A stretch of 64,000 bases of DNA from Ashinkailepas kermadecensis (taxonomy: Eukaryota > Arthropoda > Thecostraca > Neolepadidae), in assembly GCA_034440615.1 (NCBI GenBank), contig JAOTOM010004050.1, forward strand, positions 124,001 to 188,000. The letters are read 5' to 3'. Position 1 is the stretch's first letter. Each line of letters opens with the position of its first letter. This document shows, piece by piece, positions 1-32,930 of this stretch. Below the pieces are notes generated by a model. It was not told the origin of the DNA. It saw only the letters and a program-made list of their open reading frames with translations, and did no database searches. The position numbers and the translations under genes are program-made.

Positions 1-19589
<19,589 letters not shown>

Positions 19590-19739
19590 GGCGACTCGGC
19601 GAGTGTCTCGTCAGCTGGAGCGTCGTCGGTACACTGCGGGCCACAGGTCCCCAGTGGCTAGTGCGGAGAGACAGGTGGATAGATGGGTAGGTTGATAGAA
19701 AGATACACAGATATACATGTATTATATATGCATATATAC

Positions 19740-19742
19740 ATA

Positions 19743-19814
<72 letters not shown>
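19740..19814. repeat. (AT)n microsatellite
   Basis: About 75 bp of TA dinucleotides upstream of the S28 gene. Confidence 0.97.
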
Positions 19815-19816
<2 letters not shown>

Positions 19817-21335
19817 ATTCAAAGCTTGGTACCTGCGTACCTGTTCTGAATTGTGTTATTTGCTTGATTCATGACTGCAAGTAATGGGTATCAACCTGTG
19901 TGCTTTATGAATTGCTTTGCAATCATCATTATGTTGCTATCAATACTTTCGATTGAAAAAGGCAGTTTCGATAAGAGGTCGATTTTCAATTCACGTTCTG
20001 GGAGTGAACGGGGCTTTCCAAAGTGATGTAAGCTGCCAATATGATCTTCATCTTGAACAGTGATTGTACCACTTCAGGTGCAAAAATGATTGCGTTTAAA
20101 GAACTGGTCTTTTGACCGAACTTCAGATTGACCGGACCTCAATCGGCTTGGTCTCACGGGACCGGCAGGTCCCGGTTTTCGGTCCCAAAATGTTTGGCAT
20201 TTGCCACCTCTAATGGAGACACCAGGCGGGCCCTTGTCGCAATATGTTGATAGCTTATCTGGACGGGAGTGGCCGGCCGGTGCGAGGCGTACCGTCAGGA
20301 TTGCGTCAGTTCAGTCGCAGTTGCCGCCGGACTAGGATTGCTCGGATTACAGCCCGAGAGAGCAGTGCACGGTTCGTCCAAAGGCAGACGAAGTTGGCGC
20401 AGTCAGAGGAGGAACACCAATCACCGGTGGAGCTCTCTATCTCTAGGGGGAAGGGATGATGGATAATCATTTCCATGGTCCTACAGCATACGACGCGGAA
20501 TTTTTGGCGTGAGATTAACCTCTTTGGCGCCCGAGAGACCCTGGGTCCTGACGCAAATTACTGGACAAATGGTGATAAAAAGGGTGTCTAGCGCTTAGCT
20601 CGGTTGTTCTAGTTCCAGCAGTGCTCATGCCTCTTCAGGCAAACACTGGGTCTGACGTACATCCCAACTGTGGCGCTAACTGAGATCCTGTACACACATT
20701 CACGACTTTGAGGGCATCGTACTATTTCCGATGTCGTAAGCAGCAATATTTTTAACCCATTGCCATCCTTTTGATGCATATTGCATGTGTAGTCCAGAGG
20801 TGCACAAACCTGCCAACTCGCCTACCAGCGTAGGTGACAGATATTGGCTGAAACTGTGCCGTTGTTGTGACAGATAATCATTATTGGAAGAAGGAAAAGT
20901 ATTTACCACATAAAGAAGATATATCACTTCAGGAAAGACATTTTAACGCACAAATATTTCATGTACTGTTTATTTTTGGTTATTTTCACAAACATTCTTA
21001 TATTTGTAATTATCTGCAATTTGAACAGGACAGCTGGCTAACTCTTCTGGGACAGATCCCGGTGCACAATATCGGCTGCACGCAGCCAGCTCCATTAGGC
21101 TGAACCATGGCGCAGCAGGCTGTCACAGATACGCCGTGACATTTGATAGGGTTCGATTGCGGCGACCTGTGCTGTTGGAGACCTGTGCTATACCGTTTTG
21201 GGGGACCTGTACTATTGGAGTAGGTTAGGTAAAATCCGAAAGTTTCGAAATGTGACAGATTTATGGGTTTCAATGCTTGTAGGTGACATTCTTGACGTTT
21301 TGTGCACCTCTGGTGTAGCCCCTTACCTTCCAACG
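19815..21335. other. Intergenic, no recognised feature
   Basis: Only short ORFs without family resemblance are present. Confidence 0.5.
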
Positions 21336-21337
21336 CA

Positions 21338-21835
21338 GACGCTTACGTTGAACAGCGTAGAGTCCCAGTGGGCGGGAGTGGGACGATGGGCAGGAGTGCG
21401 GCGATGCCCGGCACGTAGGAGAGCCCCCGAAGAGCAGGCGGGTTGTGACCGGTGAGCGGAGCCGACAGGGAGTGAGGGCAGGCGCTTCTGTAGCGTACTG
21501 TGACTCCCAGATAAGTGGCAGCCCTCAGTTCCGGGCTGTGTCGCGTTCCCACGGCCGTGGGAGAAGCGACGGCTGGTACAGAGCTCGGCCACTGTTGGCG
21601 CTGTGCAGCTCACCTGGCAGAATTCGCGCCCAGGTGGCATGGTGGAAATATATATCACTTTTTTCAGATGTTTGCAAATTCGATTGGTTTGAAATAATAC
21701 AAGAAATACAAAATATACAAAGAAACATTTATGTTCCTCAAATATTGTACCACCATCCCAGACTCTGACCCCTCCCTCAAGCAGTGGGGAGTGGTCGCTG
21801 ACTGGGAGAGGACCACGACCATGACTGGGAGGGTA
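21338..21835. repeat. Dispersed repeat family B, copy 1
   Basis: About 300 bp at high similarity plus a weaker tail match 24750-25295 in direct orientation. Shared blocks include CGATGCCCGGCACGTAGGAG and AGCGTACTGTGACTCCCAGA. No coding capacity is seen. The class is unknown. Confidence 0.75.
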
Positions 21836-23085
21836 TGACGCCCCTCACCACAAGAGGAGGCCCCCGTTTAGGGGATGCCTTGCATTCTCATGGAACCTGG
21901 CCAACATGCCTCCCCAGGAACGCGTCCAGAAGTTTCCTATGAAGTACCGGGTTGAGCGAAGTTCCTCGGTTTCTCCTTAAGTGCGCTGAATACCGACCCT
22001 CTTGATGATAGATTTTTTTCTGGAATTTGTAGAATATCAACCAACCCCCACCCGCTTAACACGTTTTCTAGAAAATGAGCGTCCACTCACCGACACAAAA
22101 ACCGAGGACCTTCGCCAATCTCACCGCCCCCAAGCCTACCTACTTGAAGAAACAATCCATGCATTATGCTTTTACCGTCCTTTGATCACAAATCATCTTG
22201 AAGATGATGATAGTTGTTTTCATTCAGCTCCCAAAATGGCGTTTCTTGTGATACAAGCGAATAAAGAAATAAGCTAAAGAAAGAAATATAAAAGATATTT
22301 GCCGTTGATATTGACGCTTGTTTTTGTTTACATTCATGTCGGTTGCTGAAGGATATCTGCTGTGACCATCAATGAGCAGTTTTGTTTCAACGTGATTTTT
22401 GAAGTTTTTCCTCTCATGTTCCATTCGCTGTATGGGAAATTATTTCTGTCTTCTTTCAACAGTTTGATAAAAGAACACAAAAAGTTTTCCTCTCCCGTTC
22501 CATTTGCTATTTAAAGTGGGAACTTATTTGTGTCTTCTTTCAACAGTTTGATTAAAGAACACAAAATAACTTCGTCGACAAGGAACAAAAGCACGGAGGT
22601 GATGGCCGGGTGGAACATGGTAGGGTGTGTCTTGTGTCACAAACACGGCGTCGATATGAAATTATGGTGCTCCAAGGCTTTAGAACGCTTAAGCATTATT
22701 TCTCGTCTTTATGTACTTAGCTCCAAGCGATTCAAATTTATGGTTGTGTGCCTAGCGGAGAAAACCGGTACTGATAATCGCATCGCTGCCTCGGTTTAAT
22801 ATGAATTATGAAGATGATAAATGTCGGATTTTTTCATTGAGATATGCTTGATAGCTATATCAGCGTCAATGTGAGGAAGCAACTTCCCGTTTCCATTTTA
22901 TTTCATCTAGAGCAATGTGCCTAAGATCCTAGGAATGCGTTTGTCGTGTCTCCATTTCCTTAGCCTAATATTCACTTTACTGATATCGCACCCCTACGTG
23001 GCTTCATTGTTGTTTCATCGTTAAGTGCATGTTGCCGCCTCTATATTGCATGCATTCTATATTCTGATAATCCATCGTCTACCCC
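21836..23085. other. Intergenic, no recognised feature
   Basis: Apart from a short duplicated block (AACAGTTTGAT-AAAGAACACA near 22458 and 22543) nothing stands out. Confidence 0.5.
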
Positions 23086-23094
23086 ACCCCACCC

Positions 23095-23512
23095 GTTCCC
23101 GCCCCGACGCACTCCTCTCTCCCCGTCCGGCACTCCTCTCTCTCCGCCCGGCACTCCTCTCCCTCCGCCCGGCACTCTTCTCTCCCCGCCGTCACTCTTC
23201 TCTCCTCGCCCGGTACTCCTCTCTCCCGCCCGGCACTCCTCTCTCCCCGCCCGGCACTCCTCTCTCCCCGTCCGGCACTCCTCTCTCTCCGCCCGGCACT
23301 CCTCTCCCTCCGCCCGGCACTCTTCTCTCCCCGCCGTCACTCTTCTCTCCCCGCCGTCACTCTTCTCTCCCCGCCGTCACTCCTCTCTCCCCGCCCGGCA
23401 CTCCTCTCTCCCCGCCCGGCACTTCTCTCTCCCCGTCCGGCACTCCTCTCTCCCCGCCCGGCACTCCTCTCTCGCCGCCCGGCACTCCTCTCTCCCCGCC
23501 GCGTCGTCACTG
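23095..23512. repeat. 20-21 bp C-rich minisatellite
   Basis: About twenty copies of CACTCCTCTCTCCCCGCCCGG with variants. It is strongly strand-asymmetric (pyrimidine-rich plus strand). Confidence 0.95.
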
Positions 23513-24749
23513 ATAGCCTGCGCTAATCGCCCGACACGGCACCGACACACTGCCACATACCCTCACAACTCACCAGCTGCGTGGTGAACCTCCCCTCCCT
23601 CTGTGTGGTCTACCTCTCCCCGGCGAGGTAGGATTCCAAAATCAGACAAATTTACATTTCTCCCATCCCCTTCCTTAGCACGCACCCTGGAGGGCCTCTG
23701 AAAATTACGCGCACTGAAGGGGGGGGGGCGGATTCCGTCCCCCCCCCCTAAGATCTCGGCTCATATTAAAGCTGGAGAAACGAAATTCGCAGGGTGGATG
23801 GGTACGGTAGTGAACTCTAGTGTGTACAAATTTCATGACCTTAGATCAATATCTTCAAGGTCAAATGAGGTCACATTTGTAAAAATTTTCTTGTTTTGCG
23901 TGCCTTGTCTTGTCATTGTTATGGATCGCTGTGATTATGTTTAAATGCTCCAAAATTGACATCAATTATGTTTTGGACATGACTAATGATGCAATACAGA
24001 TGCTAGACCCAGCATTTGACCTCAGGTCACCTATATAGCAGCACTTTATTAGGTCAGTTGCCTGTTCCAGTTACCGGAACCGGGCCGCCCGCCCGACTGC
24101 TCCGTCGGGCAGTTCGGCGCAATCGGCTTCGTGAAGAAAGGAGTGAAGTACATGAGTAAAGTATGGAAACGCAATGACAGTCAGTACAAATGACAAACAG
24201 TAGTGCATTTATGACAACATTCCAGTTGATCAAGTTTGGTTCCATTAACCTGCCATGAACTTGACCTGACTTGACCTCGGTGACCTAACATGCCCTTGAA
24301 ACTATATAGGATAGCAATATACATCAAACAAGTTACCAGTGTTGCCAAGAACACTTCCCTATTGCCAATATACAGGAAGCGCATCGGCGCCGATTTTTGT
24401 GGTCGCGCTAGGATTTTTTTTTATTTTAACGGCCCCTAACTTGAAAAATTTTCGGCCGATTTCCATTTTTCTTACTTTAAACGACGCACCGGTTATTTCT
24501 AAGCAGGTACGCAGAAAATCGCGTATATCGACCGGTAAAATCTGCAATTATGTACGAAAAAACCGGACGGGTGGGTGGATTTCGCCCCCCCTCCAGTGCG
24601 CGTGTTAATCCGGTCGTAGACCAGCCTTCTGGATCCGCCACTGAAGCTGCAAGTAGTAAGCTAAAGATGACACAGGTGTAAGCAATATATATGTACATAA
24701 AACAGGCTACAGGTGACTATGATTAATATTCCCGATCGCGGAGCCGAGA
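23513..24749. other. Intergenic, unclassified
   Basis: It holds a right-end-like GGATCCGCCACTG at 24630-24643, similar to the family at 2706-3318. A left partner was not located. Confidence 0.4.
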
Positions 24750-25295
24750 CGCCTACGTTTGACAGCGTAGAGTCCCAGTGGGCGGGAGCGCGGCGATGCC
24801 CGGCACGTAGGAGAGCCCCCGAAGAGCAGGCGGGGTGTGGCCGGTGGGCGGAGCCGACAGGGAGTGAGGGCAGGCGCTTCTGTAGCGTACTGTGACTCCC
24901 AGACAAGTGGCAGCCTTCCGTTCCGGGCTGTGCCGCGTTCCTACGGCCGTGGGGGATGCGGCGGCTGGTACAGAGCTCGGCCACTGTTGGCGCTGTTTAC
25001 CCCACTCCCCTCCTCTCCCCTGTGCAGAACGTTTTGCCCAGTTGGCATGCCGGGATAGTTTGCATCATCTTATCCTTCATATTTTATGAAACTCAATGAA
25101 TTTTAAATATTGAAAGCACAACAAAAGACATAAAGACTAATTTATGTTGATATCAATATTGTAGCACCATTCCAGACTTCCCCACCTTTCGCCACTCGCC
25201 AATCCCCCCCCCTCACCACCACCACCGCCCCGCAAAAAAAAGCAGTTGGGAGTGGTCACTGACTGGGCAGAGCAGAGACAACGGCCATGCCTGGA
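24750..25295. repeat. Dispersed repeat family B, copy 2
   Basis: Direct repeat of 21338-21835, starting near GACAGCGTAGAGTCCCAGTG. It contains an insertion of C-rich sequence relative to copy 1. Confidence 0.75.
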
Positions 25296-28200
25296 AGGGA
25301 GGTTGTCCCCGTGACTTTTGGGGGTCCCCAGGGTCATCTTCATGCGCTCTGAGCAATTGTTGGAGACCCAATGTAATTTTCAGGGGTCCGGGTGCGATCT
25401 TAGGGGCCCGACGTCATTTCCAAGGGCTCAACGCTACTTTTTTGGCCACTAATGTGATTTTTAGGGGCCCGGCACAATTTTTCAGAACCCTGGCGCTATT
25501 CATGGGGTCCACAGCCTCTCAATAGGGGGGTGCAACTCCCCTTTGCCCTCGCCCCCTGATCTGTACAAGGTGATCTGTACAAGGACCCGACCACGGAGGT
25601 TACCTGGTCGATTCATGCCTGTATTACCATGATTAACTAGTATAAATACCTAATCAATTAGGTAGCGACAACATTTAGAGCGACAAGATGGAGTAATTAG
25701 CGACAAGATACATTACTTCATATCCTGCACAGCCGACATAAAAACTGGCTGAGCGACAGTCCAAGACGTCCGGAGGAAGCTGCGTCCCGGAGACCGCGGC
25801 CGATAATCTGTCGCCTCTGCGTGCATGCTAACCGGTGTCTCGGCATCTCAAGGGCGCTGGCCGACTGGGTCACGCACCGCGACACCTCTGGGCTGGCTCG
25901 AGGACTTTCACAAGAGCCTGAAGGCCCGAGCCGTTGTGGAGCACCTTCAATACTTTGATGCCATCCCGCGCCTCTCCATCAGGCGTTATATTCTGCGTCA
26001 CTCTGGGAACGTCGAAGCCGGACCGATGTATTCCCAGCGACGTGCTTCCGTAACGATCCTGGCTGCGCAGTTGGTACGTTTTTGTGCTTTGTAGCTGACT
26101 CTTGGATGCCCCTCCCAGACCGAAATGCAGTAAGTGATATGCGGGAAGACGTGGGTTTGAATCAGAGATTGGAGTGTCCTTGATGGAGTGGCGACGGAGC
26201 CGGTGGAGGGAGATGAGCAGGTAGTTGCATCTCCGGGCGACCTGAGTGAGCGTGAGGTGTGCCGCTTTCACCCCGCGAAAGAACGCGATCGATGAAGACG
26301 CCCAGCAGCGTGACGGTCTGTGATGGTTTGACATTAAAATTTTTTAAACTGGAAATCTACAACCTCTATATTTTGCCGAGAGCAAGTTAGAATGAACTCC
26401 GTTTAGTCAGGTTTCATTTTGAGTGAGTTTGACCGGAGCCATGTCTGAAGAATTTCGAGTGAGTATATTCTAAGAGGGCTTTGTGATTATGCAGATTTTT
26501 ATAATATGAACGACGTGGTCAAGCAGCTGGGTTTCTTCAATGTGCGAGATAAGGCGATGTTCGAGAAAGTAACAGGGAAAGTCATTGGTGAAGAGGCTGA
26601 AGAGCAAGCAGGCTATGAAACTATGGGGACACCGTGGGTGACGGGACGGGCCTCCGAGCCCCCCTCTCACCTTCTGCTCCAGACCATCCAGCTAACTGCG
26701 AAGGCAGGTGGGCGGGGTGATGGCAGTGATGGCAGTGATGCCGTACCATCGAGTCTTCGAAGGAGGATACCGTGTTCGTTCACGGGCGATGGTCGGTCGG
26801 CGCAGAACTTCGGCATTTTACCACCTTGGGTGGCCCGGGCGAGGGGAGGTGGTGCCACCCCACCCCACCCATATATGCGCAGATAGCACGAAAACTGAGG
26901 ACAGTGGGAGTTTGCGGACCCATACTTCGCCACACCTGCAGACATTCATTGCGAAACCTCTAGTGACATACTTGTCAGGTCAGGTCAGATCACTTATCTG
27001 TAACGATTCTTCGGGAACGGATTTCTGATGTCGGATTTCGGATCCGTCCAAACGGATTTCGGCGGATTTCTTACTCTTCAAGTTTGGATCCAAATAGATG
27101 GCAGACTATCCATGATACTCATGAAATACAAATCGCCGCTTTGGTTGTCATTCGATTAAGCGCATTGACGGGTCGCATGATCCTATAGCATTCATGGGCT
27201 CTTTGTACAGATAAAGTCACGCATTGTCAATATGAAGTTTGGATTTTGGGTCCCAAACGCATTCTTTCGTGCCCTTGATGATAACAATGAATGCTGATTT
27301 AGAATTCAGCACACATAATTACCATATGAAGCATGGTTGGGACGACCTTTGGTGAAGTGACATTTGATATTTGCCGACCAGCAGTCAACACGGGTCAAAG
27401 TGGGTCAAAGCTGGTTCTATGGGAAATGTCGGTGTCGATGCCAGATTCTGCGTTCGCGTTTATCGCAAAGTGTGTTTGGTCTCCAAAAAACAAGACCCCA
27501 TACTTAGTCTGCGTGACTTGACATCACAGGATCCAGTCACAGAACACACGTACAACAGTGCGTGCGTGCCATGTGACAACACGCCCACTCGTACTTCGAA
27601 TTGAATGTGGGCCACGGTAATGTGTATTTCAAAAGGATAGTTTAGTTTCGTGGATAGTTCGCAATCTATATGGATCCGAACTTGAAAAAGTGCGCCATCT
27701 GCGGAAATCCGTTGGGGCCTGTTCACTAAGAATTATGTCAGCTCAGAGACCTGGCCTGACATACCCTGACCACGATGATTACACCGGAAGTTCTGTAGGG
27801 AATACTAACTCGTAGGTCTGTGCAAGACTGCATTGCATTCTTTTCAGCCATTTCTGTAATTTGCTAGATGAAGAACGCGAACTTACTCACCTGCCAACGC
27901 GTGGGGCCGAACTGATCGGTGTAGTGTTCCATAAAACACTATTATTAGAACACTGCAGCAGCTTTAACAAAAGTGTACATCAACTGACGTAATGAATGCT
28001 CCATTAGCTATCGAAAACTTCGGTGCATTCCTCCAGACCGTTTTGTATTTATTCTGAAGAAAAAAACAGGTGACGGGGGTCGGTCTCTGCGCGGGTTAAT
28101 ACTAACGTTAAAGCATATTCTGTAGCTATACTCTAGGACAGGATATCATAAAATATAACATAGGAACATTCCGGGATGCCAGGAATTTTCCCCAATGGGG

Positions 28201-28555
28201 TCTTTCCGCGATTTTCCCATTGCAAGCTGGAATGCGTGTCGCCGGTACTTCATCCCTGCTCTAACATTAGCTCGTCTTTCTGAGACCACCGTGGCGACCT
28301 GCTTGGTCATTTCTACTCTGATCGCTAGATGTGAAGTGAGTTCGTTGCTCCCAGCCGGTGCATTGACCATTGATATTGCATGCACAAGATGCTTGTCGTA
28401 AGCAATAAACACATTGTTCGGAAAGTGCAGATGCCCCTTGACGCGAAACATTCCGCCGTACCTGCTGATAATGCTACTGAATGCTGACATGGAATGTTAG
28501 TTGCACATACGACGGTTGCTGCGACTTATTGGCAACCGTGATTCCTTCCGAGACT
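25296..28555. other. Intergenic, mostly unique
   Basis: 25300-25560 is a decayed GGGGTCC-rich array. ORFs such as 26506-26886 and 28146-28490 resemble no family I know. Nothing else is supportable. Confidence 0.45.
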
Positions 28556-28559
28556 GCTG

Positions 28560-28790
28560 GTGTTTGCACAGGAGATCCAGGAATTGTAATGGGGATGGCA
28601 CTTATTTGGAGGGGCTCCATTCCTTCCGAGGGGCGTCACTGCGAACGTATCTGGAGGAATCCGTTGAGCGGGGGAGGGGGGCACTCGAACCTTCCCCGAA
28701 GGGCGCATCTTCCCGGCCGGAGGGGCGCCATCTTCCATGGGGGTGGGCGGGCACATGCCCCTAGTGCTCCTGCATCATCCATGTGCCTTG
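28560..28790. repeat. Dispersed repeat family A, copy 2
   Basis: It shares GATCCAGGAAT, TCCGTTGAGCGGGG and GGCACATGCCCCTAGTGCTCC with the copies at 12.3 and 50.1 kb. Confidence 0.6.
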
Positions 28791-29011
28791 TGCACCACTA
28801 TCCTTCAGGTAAATATATTCCTGATTATAATATTCCTGTTATATTGTCACCAGCTGTGAATCAGGTATATCTGAAATGCGGTAGGTGATCTAACAAAATG
28901 ATCACAAACTCAGAATGGTAAAATAAAATGTAAAGATGCTGTGCTGGCACATCGCTATGACGATACAAAACATACAAACTATGCTTCACGTCACCAGTCA
29001 ACATGGACGTG

Positions 29012-29119
29012 GCGGGTATCCACAATGGCGAGGTGATTATCCAGGCTTCAGGTGATGGTAGTTTGTCCGCTGGCGCCGCCTAGGTTTTATGGCGGGTATC
29101 CACAATGGCGAGGTGATGG
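29012..29119. repeat. 80-bp satellite, left part
   Basis: It contains GGCTTCAGGTGATGGTAGTT and GGCGGGTATCCACAATGGCG. The same satellite continues at 38684 on the far side of the hAT element, so a single array was split by the insertion. Confidence 0.92.
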
Positions 29120-29316
29120 CAGGGCATATTTTAGCATATCGACTGCGTCCCATTTTGGGACGCAGCCCCTCCCGTTGGGACGTAGCCCTTCCAAATTTTG
29201 GACCACTGCGTCCCAAATGGAAATATGCTCTCAGTAGGAAGAAGAAGCACAAATGACATGCCCGTTCATTTCCTGCACAGTGAGTATCACTTTGTCTGTT
29301 TGCTCTGTGTCCTGTC

Positions 29317-30190
29317 GTGCCCTGCCCTGCCCTGCCCTGTACCGTGCTGGCGTGCCCTATGCTCAGGTTCTGTGCCCTGACCTGCCCTCAGACCGTGCCC
29401 TGCCCTGCCCTCAGTCGTGCCCTGCCCTGCCCTCAGACCGTGCCCTGCCCAATGCCCATTCGTGCCTTGCCCTGCCCTCAGACTGAGCCCTGCCCTCAGG
29501 CCGTGCCCTGCCCTGCCCTCAGGCCGTGCCCTGCCCTGCCCTCAGGCCGTGCCCTGCCCTGCCCTCAGGCCGTGCCCTGCCCTGTCCTCAGGCCGTGCCC
29601 TGCCCTTTCCTCAGTCGTGCCCTGCCCTGCCCTCAGACCGTGCTCTGCCCTGCCCTCAGACCGTGCCCTGCCCTGCCCTCAGGCCGTTCTCTTCTCTGCC
29701 CTCAGTCGTGCCCTGCCCTGCTCTCAGGCCGTGCCCTGCCCTGCTCTCAGGTCGTGCGCTGCCCTGCCCTCAGACCGTGCCCTGCCCTGCCCTGCTCTCA
29801 GTCATGTCCTGCCCTGTCCTCAGTCATGTCCTGCCCTGTCCTCAGGTCGTGCCCCGCCCTGCCCTCAGTCGTGCCCTGCCTTGGCCTCAGACCGTGCCCT
29901 GCCATGCCCTCAGACCGTGCCCTGCCCTGCCCTCAGACTTTGCCCCGTCCTGCCCTCAGACCGTGCCGTGCCCTACCCTCAAACAGACCGTGCCATGCTC
30001 TGCCCTCAGTCGTGCCCTGCCCTGCCCTCAGACCGTGCCCTGCCCGGCCCTCAGACCGTGCCGTGCCCTACCCTCAGACAAGCCGTGCCCTGCCCTGCTT
30101 TCAGACCGTGTCATGCCCTGCTCTGCCTGCCCTCAGGCAGTGCTCTCAGGTCGAGCTCTGTTCTGCCCCCAGGCCCTACCCTGCCCAGCA
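29317..30190. repeat. 23-bp C-rich minisatellite inside the hAT element
   Basis: Around forty degenerate copies of GTGCCCTGCCCTGCCCTCAG plus ACC. Every unit is a polypyrimidine tract ending in CAG, a 3' splice site in form. It makes long plus-strand ORFs (up to 377 codons) that are repeat translations, not genes. Confidence 0.93.
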
Positions 30191-30240
30191 TTGTGCCCGT
30201 TTCTGCACAGGGGCGCAGGGACTATATTCAGGTTGAGGGG

Positions 30241-30393
30241 CAGGGGCGTTGCCGACGGGGCTGGGGGGTGGGGTTGGGGGCTCCGGACCCCCCACTTTTG
30301 AAAATCGGCGTATCTCTCATCATTACGACCCCCACGACCCCCCCACTTGGATGGCTCGGACCCCCCCCTCGAAAATCCATGGCGACGCCGCTA
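30241..30393. mobile_element. Short hAT-type MITE (CAGGGGCGT ends), 153 bp
   Basis: The left end is CAGGGGCGTTGCC and the right end GGCGACGCCGCTA. The 8-bp flanks TTGAGGGG (30233-30240 and 30394-30401) are identical. There is no coding capacity. Confidence 0.85.
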
Positions 30394-31216
30394 TTGAGGG
30401 GGCATGGAGGAGGCAAACCGCTTTTCAAATTATTTCTTTCCATTAAATGAAACGTCATTGGGCTACTGTTTAATTTCGCCAAACTTGGGGCTACCCTCCT
30501 GCCCCCCGCTTCCTGCGACCCTGTTCCTGCCCTTATTGCCCCGTTCCTCATACTCGCCAGAGCCCCGACCGAACTTCTGCCGGCACGCCCCAGCGGACTT
30601 CACTCGAGTCGCAGTGTCGGGCCCGCCATGAAGCCGGCGCGGGCGGGAGCGCCTGGATGTTAGACTGTCCCGGACGGAATCGCCCGCGAATTTTTCCCAG
30701 ATGGCGCGGCGGGCAGAGACGAAATGACAAGCGGATAGGTAGATTGCTGATGCTGTCCGTACCAACTTTTTCGATAGTTTTATTTTTAATGAATTGTGAA
30801 TAATTTACGGTAAGTTTTGTAATGGCATATATTTTCATTATTTTCTTTTTTAAACAAAGGCCATAAAGTTCTTGTTCAGAACAGCATAGCAGAAGATTAA
30901 TTAAATCGTAAACAACTTCAAACACGTTGCAGATCGATAGCCCGGTAGTTGCACTATACCAGATTATTAAGAAAATGCCTCGCGCCGAACGAATTGCGAA
31001 ACGAAAACGTGCTGAGTTGGAAAAAAGTAGTGCAAATTGTTCAAAAGTAACCAAGTATTTTCATTCTAGTAATATTACAAAGACATCGCTGCAAGCGTCT
31101 GCATCTGGGAACGCCGCAGATGTTGCATGTCACGGAGCAAGGTATGTTGATTGTTGACGCACAGGGCAGGGACGCAGGAACCGGGGGAGGAGGGGGGGGT
31201 GGGGGCAAGGCCATAG

Positions 31217-32930
31217 CAGGGGCGTCGCCACCATATTTTGCCAGGGGGGCAGAGCTCCAGAGGGGCCTCCTCAGCTGTGGAGGGGGCCTCCTAACCTACC
31301 CCCACCAAAACTTTTCTCCTCGGATTTCGTGCATTATTTTTTTGCAGGGGCCTCCAAAAAAAATATTAAAATAATATTTGAAATGTAAATTTATATAAAT
31401 CGCTGCAAGGGGGCCTCCTATGTCGCTCAGGGAGCAGCCTTACCAGTCGAAGTGCATCCTATGCAGGGCCGTAGGGGCGTCACCACCGAGTTTTGCCAGG
31501 AGCTGATCTCCAGGGGGAAGTGTGTGGTTTATTTTTTTGGTATCCATTCGGGAATGGATAAATTTCGGTCTCTTAGAAGCTTCATGGGGCCTCATGTCTT
31601 TGAGAGAGGACCTCATGTCGTTGAGAGGGGCCTCTCAATGGTAGTAAGGGGCCTCAGGTTAACTGATATGGGGCTTACACTCAGCTGCACGGGCCTCTTA
31701 GCAGCTTCAGGGCGCCTCACGTCGTTGAGAGGGGCCTCTCAGTAGTAGTAGGGCGTCTCAGATTAGCTGATAGGGGGCCTACACTCAGCTGCAGGGGCCT
31801 CTTAGAAGCTTCAGGGGGCCTCACGTCGTTGAGAGGGGCCTCTCAGTAGTAGTAGGGCGTCTCAGGTTAGCTGATAGGGGGCCTACACTCAGCTGCAGGG
31901 CCTCTTAGAAGCTTCAGGGGCGTCACGTCGTTGAGAGGGGCCTCTCAGTAGTAGTAGGGCGTCTCAGGTTAGCTGATAGGGGGCCTACACTCAGCTGCAG
32001 GGGCCTCTTAGAAGCTTCAGGGGGCCTCACGTCGTTGAGAGGGCCTCTCAGTAGTAGTATGGCGCCTCAAGTTAGCTGATAGGGGCCTACACTCAGCTGC
32101 AGGGGCCTCTTAGAAGCTTCAGGGGGCCTCACGTCGTCGAGAGGGGCCTCTCAGTAGTAGTAGAGCGTCTCAGGTTAGCTGATAGGGGGCCTACACTCAG
32201 CTGCAGGGGCCTCTTAGAAGCTTCAGGGGGCCTCACGTCGTTGAGAGGGCCTCTCAGGTTAGCTGATGGGGGCCTACACTCAGCTGCAGGGGCCTCTTAG
32301 AAGCTTCAGGGGGCCTCACATTGTTGAGAGGGTCTCTCAGTAGAAGTAGGGCGTCTCAGGTTAGCTGATAGGGGGCCTACACTCAGCTGCAGGGGCCTCT
32401 TAGAAGCTTCAGGGGCCTCACGTCGTTGAGAGGGGCCTCTCAGTAGTAGTAGGGCGTCTCAGGTTAGCTGATAGGGGGCCTACACTCAGCTGCAGGGCCT
32501 CTTAGAAGCTTCAGGGGGCCTCACGTCGTTGAGAGGGGCCTCTCAGTAGTAGTAGGGCGTCTCAGGTTAGCTGATAGGGGGCCTACACTCAGCTGCAGGG
32601 GCCTCTTAGAAACTTCAGGGGGCCTCACGTCGTTGAGAGGGGCCTCTCAGTAGTAGTAGGGCGTCTCAGGTTAGCTGATAGGGGGCCTACACTCAGCTGC
32701 AGGGGCCTCTTAGAAACTTCAGGGGGCCTCACGTCGTTGAGAGGGGGCCTCAGGCATGTGCGGACGGGCCTCCCAGCGGTTGTATGTAGCTTTTTGTTGT
32801 CGGTAACCTGGGGGCCTCCTGTTTGGCGACAGGGCCTCCCGGAAATTTCAGGGGGGCAAAAGGATATGTTTGCCCCCCTGGCTAACGCCAGGGGGGCGAC
32901 TGCCCCCTGCCCCCCGGTGGCGACGCCCTG
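31217..32930. mobile_element. Non-autonomous hAT-type element carrying a 103-bp array
   Basis: The left end is CAGGGGCGTCGCCACC and the right end GGTGGCGACGCCCTG. The 8-bp flanks GGCCATAG (31209-31216 and 32931-32938) are identical. The interior is almost wholly a tandem array. It lies in the intron of the host hAT transposase gene. Confidence 0.92.
31590..32760. repeat. About 103-bp tandem array
   Basis: Units contain GGCCTACACTCAGCTGCAGG, GCCTCTTAGAAGCTTCAGGG and CCTCACGTCGTTGAGAGG, at a spacing of 102-104 bp. About eleven copies. Confidence 0.93.

Noticed and set aside
28146..28490. 114-codon minus ORF
   Set aside because: No recognised domain, signal peptide or splice support; length is within chance for this base composition.
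29317..30450. 377-codon CPALPSDRALPCPQ repeat ORF
   Set aside because: It is a translation of the C-rich 23-bp array inside the hAT element and overlaps equivalent ORFs in another frame.
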